Shown here: positions 1 to 7,063 of the stretch, piece after piece
Numbering within the stretch: the first letter of the stretch is position 1
Layout of the letters: the number at the start of each line of letters is the position of its first letter
Made by a program: the position numbers and the translations under genes
NCBI GenBank assembly: GCA_002428685.1
Contig: DIXL01000079.1
Coordinates: 1 to 13,116, forward strand
Source: Cloacimonetes bacterium UBA6081
Lineage (GTDB): Bacteria > Cloacimonadota > Cloacimonadia > Cloacimonadales > Cloacimonadaceae
Length of the DNA stretch: 13,116 bases
Reading direction: 5' to 3'
Notes under the pieces: generated by a model
What the model saw: the letters and a program-made list of their open reading frames with translations, nothing else
Database searches by the model: none
Told to the model about the DNA's origin: nothing

Positions 1-20
1 AGCTCTCCCTTGCGTAGCTC

Positions 21-1880
21 TCACTTCATCAAAATCATCTTCTTAGTGCTGCTGTATTTACCTGCGTTCATCTTGAAGTAATAAATTCCACTGGCAACAG
101 AGCGATTACTATCATCTGTCCCATTCCAAGTAACAGAATAAGCCCCCGCAGCCTTGCTTTCGTTCAGCAGCGTCTTTACTCTCTGTCCCTTTTGGTTATA
201 GATATCTATGCTAACCGGAGAGAAGTCCTGAACAGTAAAACTGATGGTGGTGCTGGGATTAAAGGGATTGGGATAGTTACCCAGCAGGGCTGTTTGCAAC
301 CCTGGAGCACTGGGATCATTGCCGGAAACTGGGTGATTGGGCAAATCCAACAAGGCTACCTTATGCGTTTGCAGCACTTCTTTGGTGTCCAGATTTTGCA
401 CCCAGACCACAATTTCGCAATTAAACATATCCCATGTGCTGCCAATGTTGAAATTAAACGGGATATTCATCAATCCCAGCGGTGCATTTTGCAGATTGAT
501 GGAAGTACCATTCAGGTCGGGAACCATCATCCGATTCACAAAGTTAAATTCCGATTGCCCTTGCCAGCTATAGGGAATATGGCTTTCGGTAATAGCCAGA
601 TGCAGCACCAGGTTTGGATAAGCCAGATTGGCAAGTTTATTTATTTGCGCTGTGGTGGTGTAAGCCAGCTCGTTACTTGTGCCATAAATGCTGATGGAAA
701 GAGGTGTTTTGATGTTGGCACGTTGCTGATACAAAGGCAAATAGGAGGGAAATACGCTGGTAGTATTGTTGCCACCCACGTAGGACAGCAAACCGTCAAA
801 CACACCCGTGGGATAACCGCTTATACCATAATAGGCATTGCGCCCATCAGAAGTGTCTGTGGCATAGGGATCGCCATTGTGGTTTTCAATCACTGCCACA
901 TTGTAATTATCTTCCACAAACTGATCTGCAGCCATTGCAGCCCCGGGGCAATAAGGACACCAGCCACCTGTCCCAATTTCCAGAAGCACATTCTGTTTTG
1001 CAATTGTCCAGGTGTTAATGGCTTTTTCTTTGGTGTTATTGGTCAAATCCGCATCCACTACATCTTCCAAAGAGCTTACGCCGAAGACAAAGCGATACAA
1101 TTCATTTTCCGCTTGTGGCACAAACACGCCAAATTCCACAGCTTGCGATTGGCCTCCTGGCAACGTATTAAACGTTTGTTCCGGGTAGGTTTGGATCAGT
1201 GTTTGCCCCTGGAAAACGCTGAGCGAAACGATTGGAGACAAGCCACTCATCCCCATATTTTTCACCACGCAATTGGGGATGATGGGAGTTCCTGCTTCAA
1301 ACTGCTCGGTTCCGGGGGTTTCTGTAACGGCCAAATCCCATTCAAAAGGAGTGTAAAGCTTGATGTTGTCTATATACCAGTAATCAATGTTGTAAGAGTT
1401 TCCGCTGAAATAAAGTGCAAATTGGAAGGTGGAAGAGCCAACATCGGCATTGTTTACTAGCACGCTTTTACGCTGCGGACCTACATTAGCGGTGGGGTTT
1501 TGACTATAAACCACATTCCATGCTCCGCCGGAAGAGCGGGTTGCCAGGCCAATTGTAAATGGTGTGGCATACCAATCCGCAAAGTGATCGAAATCTACAT
1601 AAACACTGGTTTCGTCGGTGGTATCAAACACTGGGGATATTAGGTAGCTGGTTCCATTAAATTCGGGCTCCCAGCTAAAACGTGCTTCTGGGGCAGTTCC
1701 ACCTGCGTTTGCACCTTGAAACCTGCTCCAGTTGGCTGCATTTTCACTGATAGTCCACCCTGTGGGAGGGAATGTAGTTTCGGAAAAATCTTCATTTATC
1801 CAGATTTCCCGGGTTTGTGCATTTAGCGTTGCGGCAAACATAAGTGCCAGCAACACAAAGATATAAGTTAGCTTTCTCAT
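21..1880 (-). CDS. Secreted multidomain protein with Omp28/thioredoxin-like CPYC domain and C-terminal sorting domain
   Basis: A 619-residue exported protein. The frame is open upstream to 1994, but I start it at 1880: a hydrophobic signal peptide (residues 1-21, ending NAQ) begins there, and AAGGAAGG precedes that ATG. Domains read by eye: residues about 27-178, a jelly-roll 'choice-of-anchor J' type region (EDFSE...PPTGW, ending YWYIDNIKLY); about 181-290, a CARDB/Ig-like adhesion region; about 291-365, an Omp28-like thioredoxin fold with a GGWCPYCPGA motif (Cys308 and Cys311) and a candidate cis-Pro loop, GYPTG; about 390-515, a beta-rich region; 533-619, a FlgD-Ig/type IX-like sorting domain (YPNPFNPSTT...GIYYFKM). 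The family suggests a cell-surface or secreted thiol-active or adhesive protein. Its substrate cannot be read from the sequence. It diverges from the lipoprotein and carboxyltransferase genes and appears monocistronic within the window. Confidence is high for a real secreted gene and moderate for the domain names. Confidence 0.9.
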   Translation of the reverse strand: MRKLTYIFVLLALMFAATLNAQTREIWINEDFSETTFPPTGWTISENAANWSRFQGANAGGTAPEARFSWEPEFNGTSYLISPVFDTTDETSVYVDFDHFADWYATPFTIGLATRSSGGAWNVVYSQNPTANVGPQRKSVLVNNADVGSSTFQFALYFSGNSYNIDYWYIDNIKLYTPFEWDLAVTETPGTEQFEAGTPIIPNCVVKNMGMSGLSPIVSLSVFQGQTLIQTYPEQTFNTLPGGQSQAVEFGVFVPQAENELYRFVFGVSSLEDVVDADLTNNTKEKAINTWTIAKQNVLLEIGTGGWCPYCPGAAMAADQFVEDNYNVAVIENHNGDPYATDTSDGRNAYYGISGYPTGVFDGLLSYVGGNNTTSVFPSYLPLYQQRANIKTPLSISIYGTSNELAYTTTAQINKLANLAYPNLVLHLAITESHIPYSWQGQSEFNFVNRMMVPDLNGTSINLQNAPLGLMNIPFNFNIGSTWDMFNCEIVVWVQNLDTKEVLQTHKVALLDLPNHPVSGNDPSAPGLQTALLGNYPNPFNPSTTISFTVQDFSPVSIDIYNQKGQRVKTLLNESKAAGAYSVTWNGTDDSNRSVASGIYYFKMNAGKYSSTKKMILMK

Positions 1881-2203
1881 TTTCGCATCCTTCCTTGTTG
1901 TCTTTTGCGCTATTTGTGGTGAGGTAGTATATTCTGTCAAACTGTTTCTTAATCCCCGCTCTTTCACCATATCCAAACCACTTTCCCACAGCAAGTTAAG
2001 CAGCTTTCACCATTATTTCTCCCTTACTCCAAAGAAATCGTTATCAAAGCTTTGGGGAACAGGGAGGAAGAAAGGAGTGCTGAAGCGGATTTTATTGCTG
2101 TTTGATCTATCTCTAAAATTTAAGAATTGACAAAATAAACGAGCCTATCAGTTTGGTAATAAGGAAAAATTGAGCCTGAGCATAACGCTCTGGAAGGAAA
2201 AAA
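1881..2203. other. Divergent intergenic region
   Basis: 323 nt separate the divergent starts at 1880 (-) and 2204 (+), so promoters for both directions should lie here. A TTGACA hexamer occurs for each direction: 1940-1935 on the minus strand and 2127-2132 on the plus strand. The plus-strand hexamer has no convincing -10 box at normal spacing. A minus-strand reading frame enters from the gene at 1880 and stays open to 1994, but that extension lacks a signal peptide and a good start context. I see no RNA gene or repeat. Confidence 0.6.
1912..1940 (-). promoter_or_regulatory. Candidate promoter for the secreted Omp28-like gene
   Basis: On the minus strand, TTGACA (1940-1935) is followed after 17 nt by ACAAAT (1917-1912), about 32 nt before the ATG at 1880. 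The -35 box is a perfect sigma70-type match, but the -10 matches only three of six positions. Promoter rules for this phylum are uncertain, so this is a weak call. Confidence 0.3.
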
Positions 2204-2449
2204 ATGAAACTGAACACAAACTTTGTCCGGATTGGTGCCTTTACCGCATTACTATTGGTTGCAGCAGCGATTCTACTCGTGGGTTGCGCTCCCCGCATCG
2301 TGATAGACCCCATGGACATGGTTGTCCGAGTCCCCTCATCATCCAGCACAAGCTCTGTTGCTGTTCCCAGCGGAACTGCAGATATAGTAGCGAGGGACAT
2401 TTTGTCTGCAAAGGGACAGAATGTCCAGCGTCAGGTTACCAAAGGATGA
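2204..2449 (+). CDS. Small predicted lipoprotein
   Basis: 81 residues. GGAAGGA lies 5 nt upstream of the ATG. A positively charged N-terminus, a hydrophobic stretch (residues 11-27) and a lipobox, LVGC (Cys28), predict signal peptidase II processing and membrane anchoring. The mature part is only about 54 residues, with a Ser-rich linker (VPSSSSTSSVAVPSG) and no recognisable domain. It ends 59 nt before the carboxyltransferase start, so co-transcription is possible. OadG-type gamma subunits of sodium-pump decarboxylases are also short with one N-terminal hydrophobic helix and a low-complexity linker, but they normally lack a lipobox, so I do not assign that role. Function unknown. Confidence 0.75.
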   Translation: MKLNTNFVRIGAFTALLLVAAAILLVGCAPRIVIDPMDMVVRVPSSSSTSSVAVPSGTADIVARDILSAKGQNVQRQVTKG

Positions 2450-2508
2450 AAGAAGTGATTTTACCCATACATATCAGATAAATTTAAGTGAATAAATGAG
2501 GATGTTTG

Positions 2509-4062
2509 ATGCATACTACCAAGGATGCAATCCAGAAATTGCTGGATAAAGAAAAGAAAACCCTGCAAATGGGTGGTGAAAAAGCTATTGAAAAGCAGAA
2601 ACAGGGAGGCAAACTTACTGCGCGCGAACGCCTTGACCTGCTGTTTGACATTGGCACTTTTCGTGAATTGGATATGTTTGTGGCACATCGCTGCGACAAT
2701 TTTGGCATGGAAAAAATTGAGATACCATCTGATGGGGTAATCACCGGACATGGCTTGGTAAACGGCAGGCCGGTTTTTGCCTTTTCGCAGGATTTCACCT
2801 CTCGGGGTGGTTCTTTGGGCGAAATGCATGCTGCTAAAATCTGTAAAGTGATGGATATGGCACTAAAAAGCGGAGTTCCCCTGGTTGGCATCCAGGATTC
2901 CGGCGGAGCACGAATTCAGGAAGGTGTGGACGCCTTGCGCGGTTATGGAGATATCTTTTTCCGCAATTCCCGTGCCAGCGGAGTTATTCCTCAAATCACA
3001 GCCATAATGGGACCCTGCGCCGGTGGTGCAGTGTATTCCCCGGCCATGACGGATTTCGTCTTTATGGTAAAAAACACCAGCTTTATGTTTATCACTGGCC
3101 CCGATGTAATTAGAGCCGTTACCGGAGAAGAAACCACTCAGGAAGACCTTGGCGGAGCGATGTCACACAACAGCAAAAGCGGTAACGCACATTTTGCCTG
3201 TGAGGACGATGCCGATGCCATCGAGCAGATAAAGGTATTGCTGTCCTATTTACCGGCAAATAATATGGAAGACGCTCCCCGTCCCGAAAATACCGACGAT
3301 CCCTGGCGGATTTGTCCCGAACTGGATACAATTATTCCGGACAGCCCCAAAATGAGCTATGACATGCGGGACGTGATTCACAGCGTGGTGGATGACGGGT
3401 TGTTCTTTGAACCCCACTACTACTATGCCCAAAACATCATTGTTGGTTTTGGCAGATTGAATGGCAGAACGGTGGGCATTGTGGCAAATCAGCCCATGGT
3501 TTTGGCCGGATGCCTGGATATTGATGCTTCGGACAAAGCCACGCGGTTTATCCGGTTTTGCGATGCCTTCAACATCCCGCTGGTAACCTTTGTGGATGTG
3601 CCGGGTTATCTGCCGGGCACGCATCAGGAGTGGAACGGCATTATCCGCCACGGAGCCAAGCTTTTGTGGTGTTATTCCGAAGCTACGGTTCCCAAACTGA
3701 CCGTGGTAACCCGCAAGGATTATGGTGGCAGCTATATCGCCATGAGCAGCAGACACTTAGGTGCAGACATGGTTTTTGCCTGGCCAAGCTCGGAAATTGC
3801 CGTGATGGGTGCTCAGGGTGCTGCCAACGTTATTTTCCGCAAAGAGATAAGCGCAGCAGAAGACCAGGTAGCCAAACGTGCAGAAATGATCGCGGATTAC
3901 GAAGAACGCTTTAACAACCCCTACGTGGCTGCCTCGCGTGGCTATATAGATGCCGTAATTTTGCCTTCCGAAACACGTAAACGTCTGATTGATGCTTTGG
4001 AAATTCTTTCCACCAAAAGCGAAAGCCTGCCACCCAAAAAGCATGGAAATATTCCTGCGTGA
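2509..4062 (+). CDS. Carboxyltransferase subunit, 12S / MmdA / PccB type (methylmalonyl-CoA)
   Basis: 517 residues, the usual length for the acyl-CoA carboxyltransferase (crotonase-fold) family. The ATG at 2509 has TGAGGA at good spacing; a TTG codon just before it is less likely as the start. The N-half carries SGGARIQEG (131-139) and the PCAGGAVYSPAM segment (169-180). The C-half carries DVPGYLPGT (363-371), the IIRHGAKLL segment (378-386) and GGSYIAM (406-412). These are the oxyanion-hole and CoA/biotin-site regions of 12S/MmdA/PccB proteins. The C-terminal PPKKHGNIP is typical of the methylmalonyl/propionyl-CoA branch. In this family the subunit moves CO2 between carboxybiotin and propionyl-CoA/methylmalonyl-CoA. 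The same-strand 5S-biotinyl partner at 5087 and the absence of a biotin carboxylase or membrane beta subunit favour a transcarboxylase; MmdA or PccB remain possible. Family confidence is high, exact reaction moderate. Confidence 0.93.
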   Translation: MHTTKDAIQKLLDKEKKTLQMGGEKAIEKQKQGGKLTARERLDLLFDIGTFRELDMFVAHRCDNFGMEKIEIPSDGVITGHGLVNGRPVFAFSQDFTSRGGSLGEMHAAKICKVMDMALKSGVPLVGIQDSGGARIQEGVDALRGYGDIFFRNSRASGVIPQITAIMGPCAGGAVYSPAMTDFVFMVKNTSFMFITGPDVIRAVTGEETTQEDLGGAMSHNSKSGNAHFACEDDADAIEQIKVLLSYLPANNMEDAPRPENTDDPWRICPELDTIIPDSPKMSYDMRDVIHSVVDDGLFFEPHYYYAQNIIVGFGRLNGRTVGIVANQPMVLAGCLDIDASDKATRFIRFCDAFNIPLVTFVDVPGYLPGTHQEWNGIIRHGAKLLWCYSEATVPKLTVVTRKDYGGSYIAMSSRHLGADMVFAWPSSEIAVMGAQGAANVIFRKEISAAEDQVAKRAEMIADYEERFNNPYVAASRGYIDAVILPSETRKRLIDALEILSTKSESLPPKKHGNIPA

Positions 4063-4097
4063 TGAGTGATAGAGTGATGGAGTGATGGAGTGATGGA
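4060..4097 (+). repeat. Octamer tandem array starting at the 12S-subunit stop codon
   Basis: From 4059 the sequence reads GTGATGA, GTGATAGA, then GTGATGGA three times, an 8-nt period with one 7-nt first unit. The TGA stop of the preceding gene (4060-4062) lies inside the first unit. No complementary array is visible downstream before the next gene. The unit resembles the GTGGAAAG octamers of the array at 7060. Confidence 0.85.
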
Positions 4098-4122
4098 AAT
4101 CCCACTGAGAAGACAGTGCAAA

Positions 4123-4345
4123 AACCCTGTAAGGGTGAAATTCTATAGCCTGGGGTGTAGCGAAGCGAAACCCCAGGAACAGGAAGTTGTGATAATCCAG
4201 CCCTGGAAGGGCGACACATTCTTGTGTATAACAAACAGGGACGATTGTTGTGTCACCCCTGAAGGGGTTAATGTGTTTTTTCGGATTAATCCTGAGGTTC
4301 CGCTTCGCTCCACCTCAGGCTATAGAATTTCACCCTTACAGGGTT
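4123..4345. repeat. Large imperfect palindromic intergenic element
   Basis: Two 55-nt arms, 4123-4177 and 4291-4345, are inverted copies matching at 51 of 55 positions around a 113-nt centre. Each arm contains its own small hairpin. The left one is closed by CCTGGGGT/ACCCCAGG; in the right arm the corresponding G-C pair is A-T (CCTGAGG/CCTCAGG), so pairing is kept. Both arms carry the AACCCTGTAAGGGTG motif. Related CCCTGGAAGGG and CCCCTGAAGGGG hairpins lie in the centre. This looks like a REP/BIME- or MITE-like dispersed element. No transposase is present, and the short reading frames across it look incidental. It fills most of the 379-nt gap between the 12S and 62-residue genes. Confidence 0.85.
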
Positions 4346-4385
4346 CAGGCTGTTGACACACCCCTACAGGATTTTCACACAGCCT

Positions 4386-4409
4386 CGAAGGCGGGAAACC
4401 AGCCCTTAA
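4386..4409 (+). repeat. Degenerate copy of the GCGGGAA-type repeat arm
   Basis: This stretch matches 7599-7622, within and just past the left arm of the inverted repeat at 7588-7725, at 21 of 24 positions (shared core AGGCGGGAA, then CCAGCCC). It suggests the same repeat family has been deposited at two intergenic sites of this window. Confidence 0.55.
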
Positions 4410-4441
4410 ATAAAAATATCTGATAACGGAAATAAAAAAAC

Positions 4442-4630
4442 ATGAACAGTCAAAAAGAACTTGCAGCCATCTCCGCAGTGATGGCACTGCTTAGCAGCGA
4501 AGGCACAAAAGCAGAATACATAGAACCGCTTAGAAGCTGTGCCCCAAACCCTTACGCAGCTTATGGCAGACAGCTTACCATGCAATACCGCGATATAACT
4601 CAACGCAGAATAATAAAAAGAAGCAGATAG
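4442..4630 (+). CDS. Small protein inside the carboxyltransferase operon, possible accessory subunit
   Basis: 62 residues. The ATG at 4442 is preceded only by a weak, rather distant purine stretch (CGGAAA). It has an N-terminal helix-like segment (ELAAISAVMALL, residues 6-17) and a basic C-terminus with NPYAAYGRQLTMQYR (36-50). This plan, a short Ala-rich helix followed by an aromatic-xxx-GR and basic tail, recalls the small epsilon-like or accessory proteins encoded beside acyl-CoA carboxylase and decarboxylase subunits, where the tail often reads W..AGR. That likeness is from memory of the family and weak. It lies between the 12S and 5S genes on the same strand, which supports a role in the same complex. 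There is no membrane segment, signal peptide or biotin motif. Alternatively it is an unrelated hypothetical gene. Confidence 0.6.
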   Translation: MNSQKELAAISAVMALLSSEGTKAEYIEPLRSCAPNPYAAYGRQLTMQYRDITQRRIIKRSR

Positions 4631-4637
4631 AAATGGC

Positions 4638-4665
4638 AGGTGTCAGGTATCAGGTGTCAGGGGTC
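4638..4665 (+). repeat. Left heptamer array of IVP cassette 1
   Basis: Four units in exact 7-nt phase: AGGTGTC, AGGTATC, AGGTGTC, AGGGGTC. Positions 4638-4655 are complementary to 5055-5072 at 17 of 18 positions, so the array can pair with the right array across the gene at 4687. Confidence 0.85.
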
Positions 4666-4686
4666 GGTTTCTTAAAGAGGTGAGAT

Positions 4687-5046
4687 GTGATAGATAGCTA
4701 CAAAGATTTGATCGTATGGCAAAAAGCTATGGACTTGGCTTTGGAAGTGTATAGTCTTACTAAGCTGTTTCCTAAAGAGGAACTGTATGGTTTAACCAGT
4801 CAGATTCGTAGAGCAGTTGTTTCTATACCCTCTAACATAGCAGAAGGTAAGAGAAGTCATTCCAAAGCAGAATATTTACATTATTTGTCTGTTGCTAACG
4901 GTTCATTGGCAGAAGTGGATACCCAACTGCAATTAGCAATAATGATTGGATACATTAACGAAACTCAAGCTGTAAAGGCCATAGGTTTAAGAGGTGAAAT
5001 AAGCAGAATGCTATCGTCTCTTAGAACAAAGCTGGGAACAGCCTGA
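4687..5046 (+). CDS. Four-helix-bundle protein, 23S rRNA intervening-sequence (IVP/S23) family
   Basis: 119 residues, the typical family length. The GTG start at 4687 is preceded by AAAGAGG at 6 nt. Family hallmarks: DLIVWQKAMDLALEVY (residues 7-22), FPKEELYGLTSQIRRA (28-43), SIPSNIAEG (46-54) and NGSLAEVDTQL (71-81), all predicted helical. Members occur inside 23S rRNA intervening sequences or as stand-alone genes. They form homopentameric four-helix bundles and are related to Avd of diversity-generating retroelements. The molecular role is unknown, although the basic surface of homologues suggests nucleic-acid binding. Its TGA stop lies inside the first unit of the right heptamer array, and the 5S gene starts 40 nt later. 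Family assignment is firm, function unknown. Confidence 0.95.
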   Translation: MIDSYKDLIVWQKAMDLALEVYSLTKLFPKEELYGLTSQIRRAVVSIPSNIAEGKRSHSKAEYLHYLSVANGSLAEVDTQLQLAIMIGYINETQAVKAIGLRGEISRMLSSLRTKLGTA

Positions 5047-5076
5047 TACATAATACCTGATACCTGAAACCTATAA
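5042..5076 (+). repeat. Right heptamer array of IVP cassette 1
   Basis: Five units in exact 7-nt phase: CCTGATA, CATAATA, CCTGATA, CCTGAAA, CCTATAA, inverse in sense to the left array at 4638. The first unit contains the TGA stop of the IVP gene. The last unit runs directly into the AAGGAG ribosome binding site (5075-5080) of the 5S-subunit gene. Confidence 0.85.
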
Positions 5077-5086
5077 GGAGATAATA

Positions 5087-7063
5087 ATGGATAAACATGG
5101 CATCCTGGAACCGCGTCCCATGCGCTATGAAACAGACCGCCCCAAAGCAGATAACCCGATAAAGATTCAAGACCTTAGCTTCCGTGATGGTCATCAATCG
5201 CTGTTTGCCACACGCGGCAGAACAGAAGACCTGCTGCATGTGGCCGAAGACATGGATAAAGTAGGTTTTTACTCCATGGAAGTATGGGGTGGAGCCACTT
5301 TTGACACAATGCACCGCTACCTGGGTGAAGACCCTTGGGAACGCATCAGAACCCTGAAAAAGCACATTAAAAACACACCTTTTTCCATGCTGCTACGCGG
5401 GCAAAATCTGGTTGGTTATCAAAACTATGCCGATGATGTGGTGGAAGCCTTTGTGCAACGTTCTTGCGATAATGGTATAGATATCTTCCGCGTGTTCGAT
5501 GCGCTGAATGATTTCCGCAATTTCATTACCGCTGTGAAGATGATTAAGCAGAATAACAAGCAATTTGAAGGCACCATCTGCTATTCTTTAACAGAACAAC
5601 GCATGGGCGGAGATATCTATAACATAGAATATTACGTTCAAAAAGCCAAACAACTGGAAGAAATGGGTGCAGACACAATCTGCATCAAGGACATGGCAGG
5701 TTTGGTGGCACCTTATGATGCTTACAATCTGGTGCGGGCTTTGAAGGAAAACGTGAAAGTTCCCATCCATTTACATACTCACTTCACCTCCGGCATGGGC
5801 GATTTGGCCTTGTTTAAAGCCATTGAAGCAGGTGTGGATATAATTGATACCTGCGTGGGGCCTTATGCCTACAGAACCTCACATCCTGCCGTGGAACCTT
5901 TTGTGAATGCACTTTTGGGCACCAACCGCGATACCGGATTTGACATCAAACTCCTGAATAAAATTGGCAAGGAAATGGAAAAAGACATTCCCAAATATCT
6001 GCAATTTGCCGATACCACCAAGTATTCCATCATTGATACAGACGTTATTATCCATCAAACTCCGGGGGGAATGTTATCCAATTTGGTAAACCAACTGCGT
6101 CAGATGGATGAACTGGACAAACTGGATGACGTGTTTAAAGAGATTCCCAAAGTCCGCAAGGAACTGGGGCAGATTCCGCTGGTAACTCCCACCAGCCAAA
6201 TTGTTGGTATTCAGGCAGTTAACAATGCTTTGTTTGATACCAAAGATGGCGAATATGCCCGCATTACGGAACAAGTGAAAGATTTATGCTACGGACTGTA
6301 TGGCAAAACTACTCTGCCCATAGATCCGGAAGTGCAAAAGAAGGCCCTGATTGGCTATCCCAGAGGCGAAACCCCAATTACTTCCCGTCCCGGCGACGTA
6401 ATTAAACCGGCTATGGCGGAAGTTCATAAAGTGTGTGAAGGCCTGGCCAAAGACCTTGATGATGAGCTGATTGTAGCGCTATACGACATTACCGGAAAGA
6501 AATTCCTCAAGATAAAATACGGCCAGGAGCCCATGCCCGAAGACATGAAACCCAAAACCATCGAAGCAGTTAAAAGGGAAGAAGAGCTCTGTGCCAAGGC
6601 AAAAGCCGGTAAACTAATGGAAAAACCTGTGGCACCTGCCAAACCGGAAGACCTGCGTCAGTTTGATGTGTTTGTGGATGATAACTATTATCTGGTGGAA
6701 GTCTCAGAAAAAGGTGGAGCACCCAGAGTAGTAAGTAGCCGCCCTGCCCCAAAACCTGTGGCAGCACCTGCTGCAGTGGTATCTGCGCCCCTGCCAACTC
6801 CTGCACCAGTGGCTGTTCAACCTGCGGCACCGGTTGTTTCTACAGAAGGCGGAACTCCCATAGCTTCTCCCATGCCGGGGATGTTTGTAAAATATGAAAA
6901 GCAGATTGGTGATGCCGTTAAACGTGGCGACACAATTTTGGTTCTGGAAGCCATGAAAATGTATAACAACATCCCATCTCCAGTGGATGGAGTGCTATCT
7001 ACTGCACCTTTTACCAGCGGAGCGAATGTGGCAAAAGGCGATGTGTTGGCAGTGATCAAGTGA
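5087..7063 (+). CDS. Carboxyltransferase 5S / OadA / PycB type subunit with C-terminal biotinyl domain
   Basis: 658 residues, ATG at 5087 after AAGGAG with 6-nt spacing. Residues about 25-300 form the pyruvate carboxyltransferase TIM barrel of the HMGL-like family. They contain SFRDGHQS (31-38, Asp34 as metal ligand), ICIKDMAGL (198-206, Lys201 as the probable carboxylated lysine) and IHLHTH (227-232, His230 and His232 as metal ligands). Residues about 310-510 match the conserved carboxylase region (GGMLSNL, PTSQIVG, LIGYPRGE). An Ala/Pro-rich swinging linker (about 551-585) leads to a biotinyl-lipoyl domain (590-658) with EAMKM, biotin on Lys624. The family transfers CO2 between biotin and pyruvate/oxaloacetate. 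OadA-type proteins are commonly fused to biotin this way; the Propionibacterium 5S subunit is not. With the 12S-type gene at 2509 this could make a complete two-gene transcarboxylase. PycB or OadA remain alternatives. The stop codon falls in the octamer array at 7060. Confidence 0.94.
   Translation: MDKHGILEPRPMRYETDRPKADNPIKIQDLSFRDGHQSLFATRGRTEDLLHVAEDMDKVGFYSMEVWGGATFDTMHRYLGEDPWERIRTLKKHIKNTPFSMLLRGQNLVGYQNYADDVVEAFVQRSCDNGIDIFRVFDALNDFRNFITAVKMIKQNNKQFEGTICYSLTEQRMGGDIYNIEYYVQKAKQLEEMGADTICIKDMAGLVAPYDAYNLVRALKENVKVPIHLHTHFTSGMGDLALFKAIEAGVDIIDTCVGPYAYRTSHPAVEPFVNALLGTNRDTGFDIKLLNKIGKEMEKDIPKYLQFADTTKYSIIDTDVIIHQTPGGMLSNLVNQLRQMDELDKLDDVFKEIPKVRKELGQIPLVTPTSQIVGIQAVNNALFDTKDGEYARITEQVKDLCYGLYGKTTLPIDPEVQKKALIGYPRGETPITSRPGDVIKPAMAEVHKVCEGLAKDLDDELIVALYDITGKKFLKIKYGQEPMPEDMKPKTIEAVKREEELCAKAKAGKLMEKPVAPAKPEDLRQFDVFVDDNYYLVEVSEKGGAPRVVSSRPAPKPVAAPAAVVSAPLPTPAPVAVQPAAPVVSTEGGTPIASPMPGMFVKYEKQIGDAVKRGDTILVLEAMKMYNNIPSPVDGVLSTAPFTSGANVAKGDVLAVIK

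Larger units (their letters stand above)
4638..5076 (+). mobile_element. Putative IVP cassette 1: four-helix-bundle gene between inverted heptamer arrays
   Basis: A 439-nt unit made of a left AGGTNTC array, the IVP-family gene at 4687-5046, and a right CCTGATA array in the opposite sense. It sits between the 62-residue gene and the 5S-subunit gene, within what should be one operon, and all genes point the same way. No transposase, target-site duplication or attachment site is evident, so mobility is inferred from the odd location, the boundary repeats and the parallel structure at 7060-7930. Confidence 0.5.

Noticed and set aside
192..1460. A 422-codon open frame on the plus strand
   Set aside because: It is antisense to the Omp28-like gene, has no ribosome binding site, domain or signal, and an odd His/Ile/Cys-rich composition. 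It is a shadow of the real minus-strand gene.
2127..2160. Plus-strand promoter starting with TTGACA at 2127
   Set aside because: No acceptable -10 element at 16-18 nt; the hexamer alone is not enough.
4090..4356. An 88-codon frame over the palindromic element
   Set aside because: It simply translates the inverted repeat (SGYRISPLQG-type sequence on both strands), a known artefact of this kind of repeat. No start context or family.
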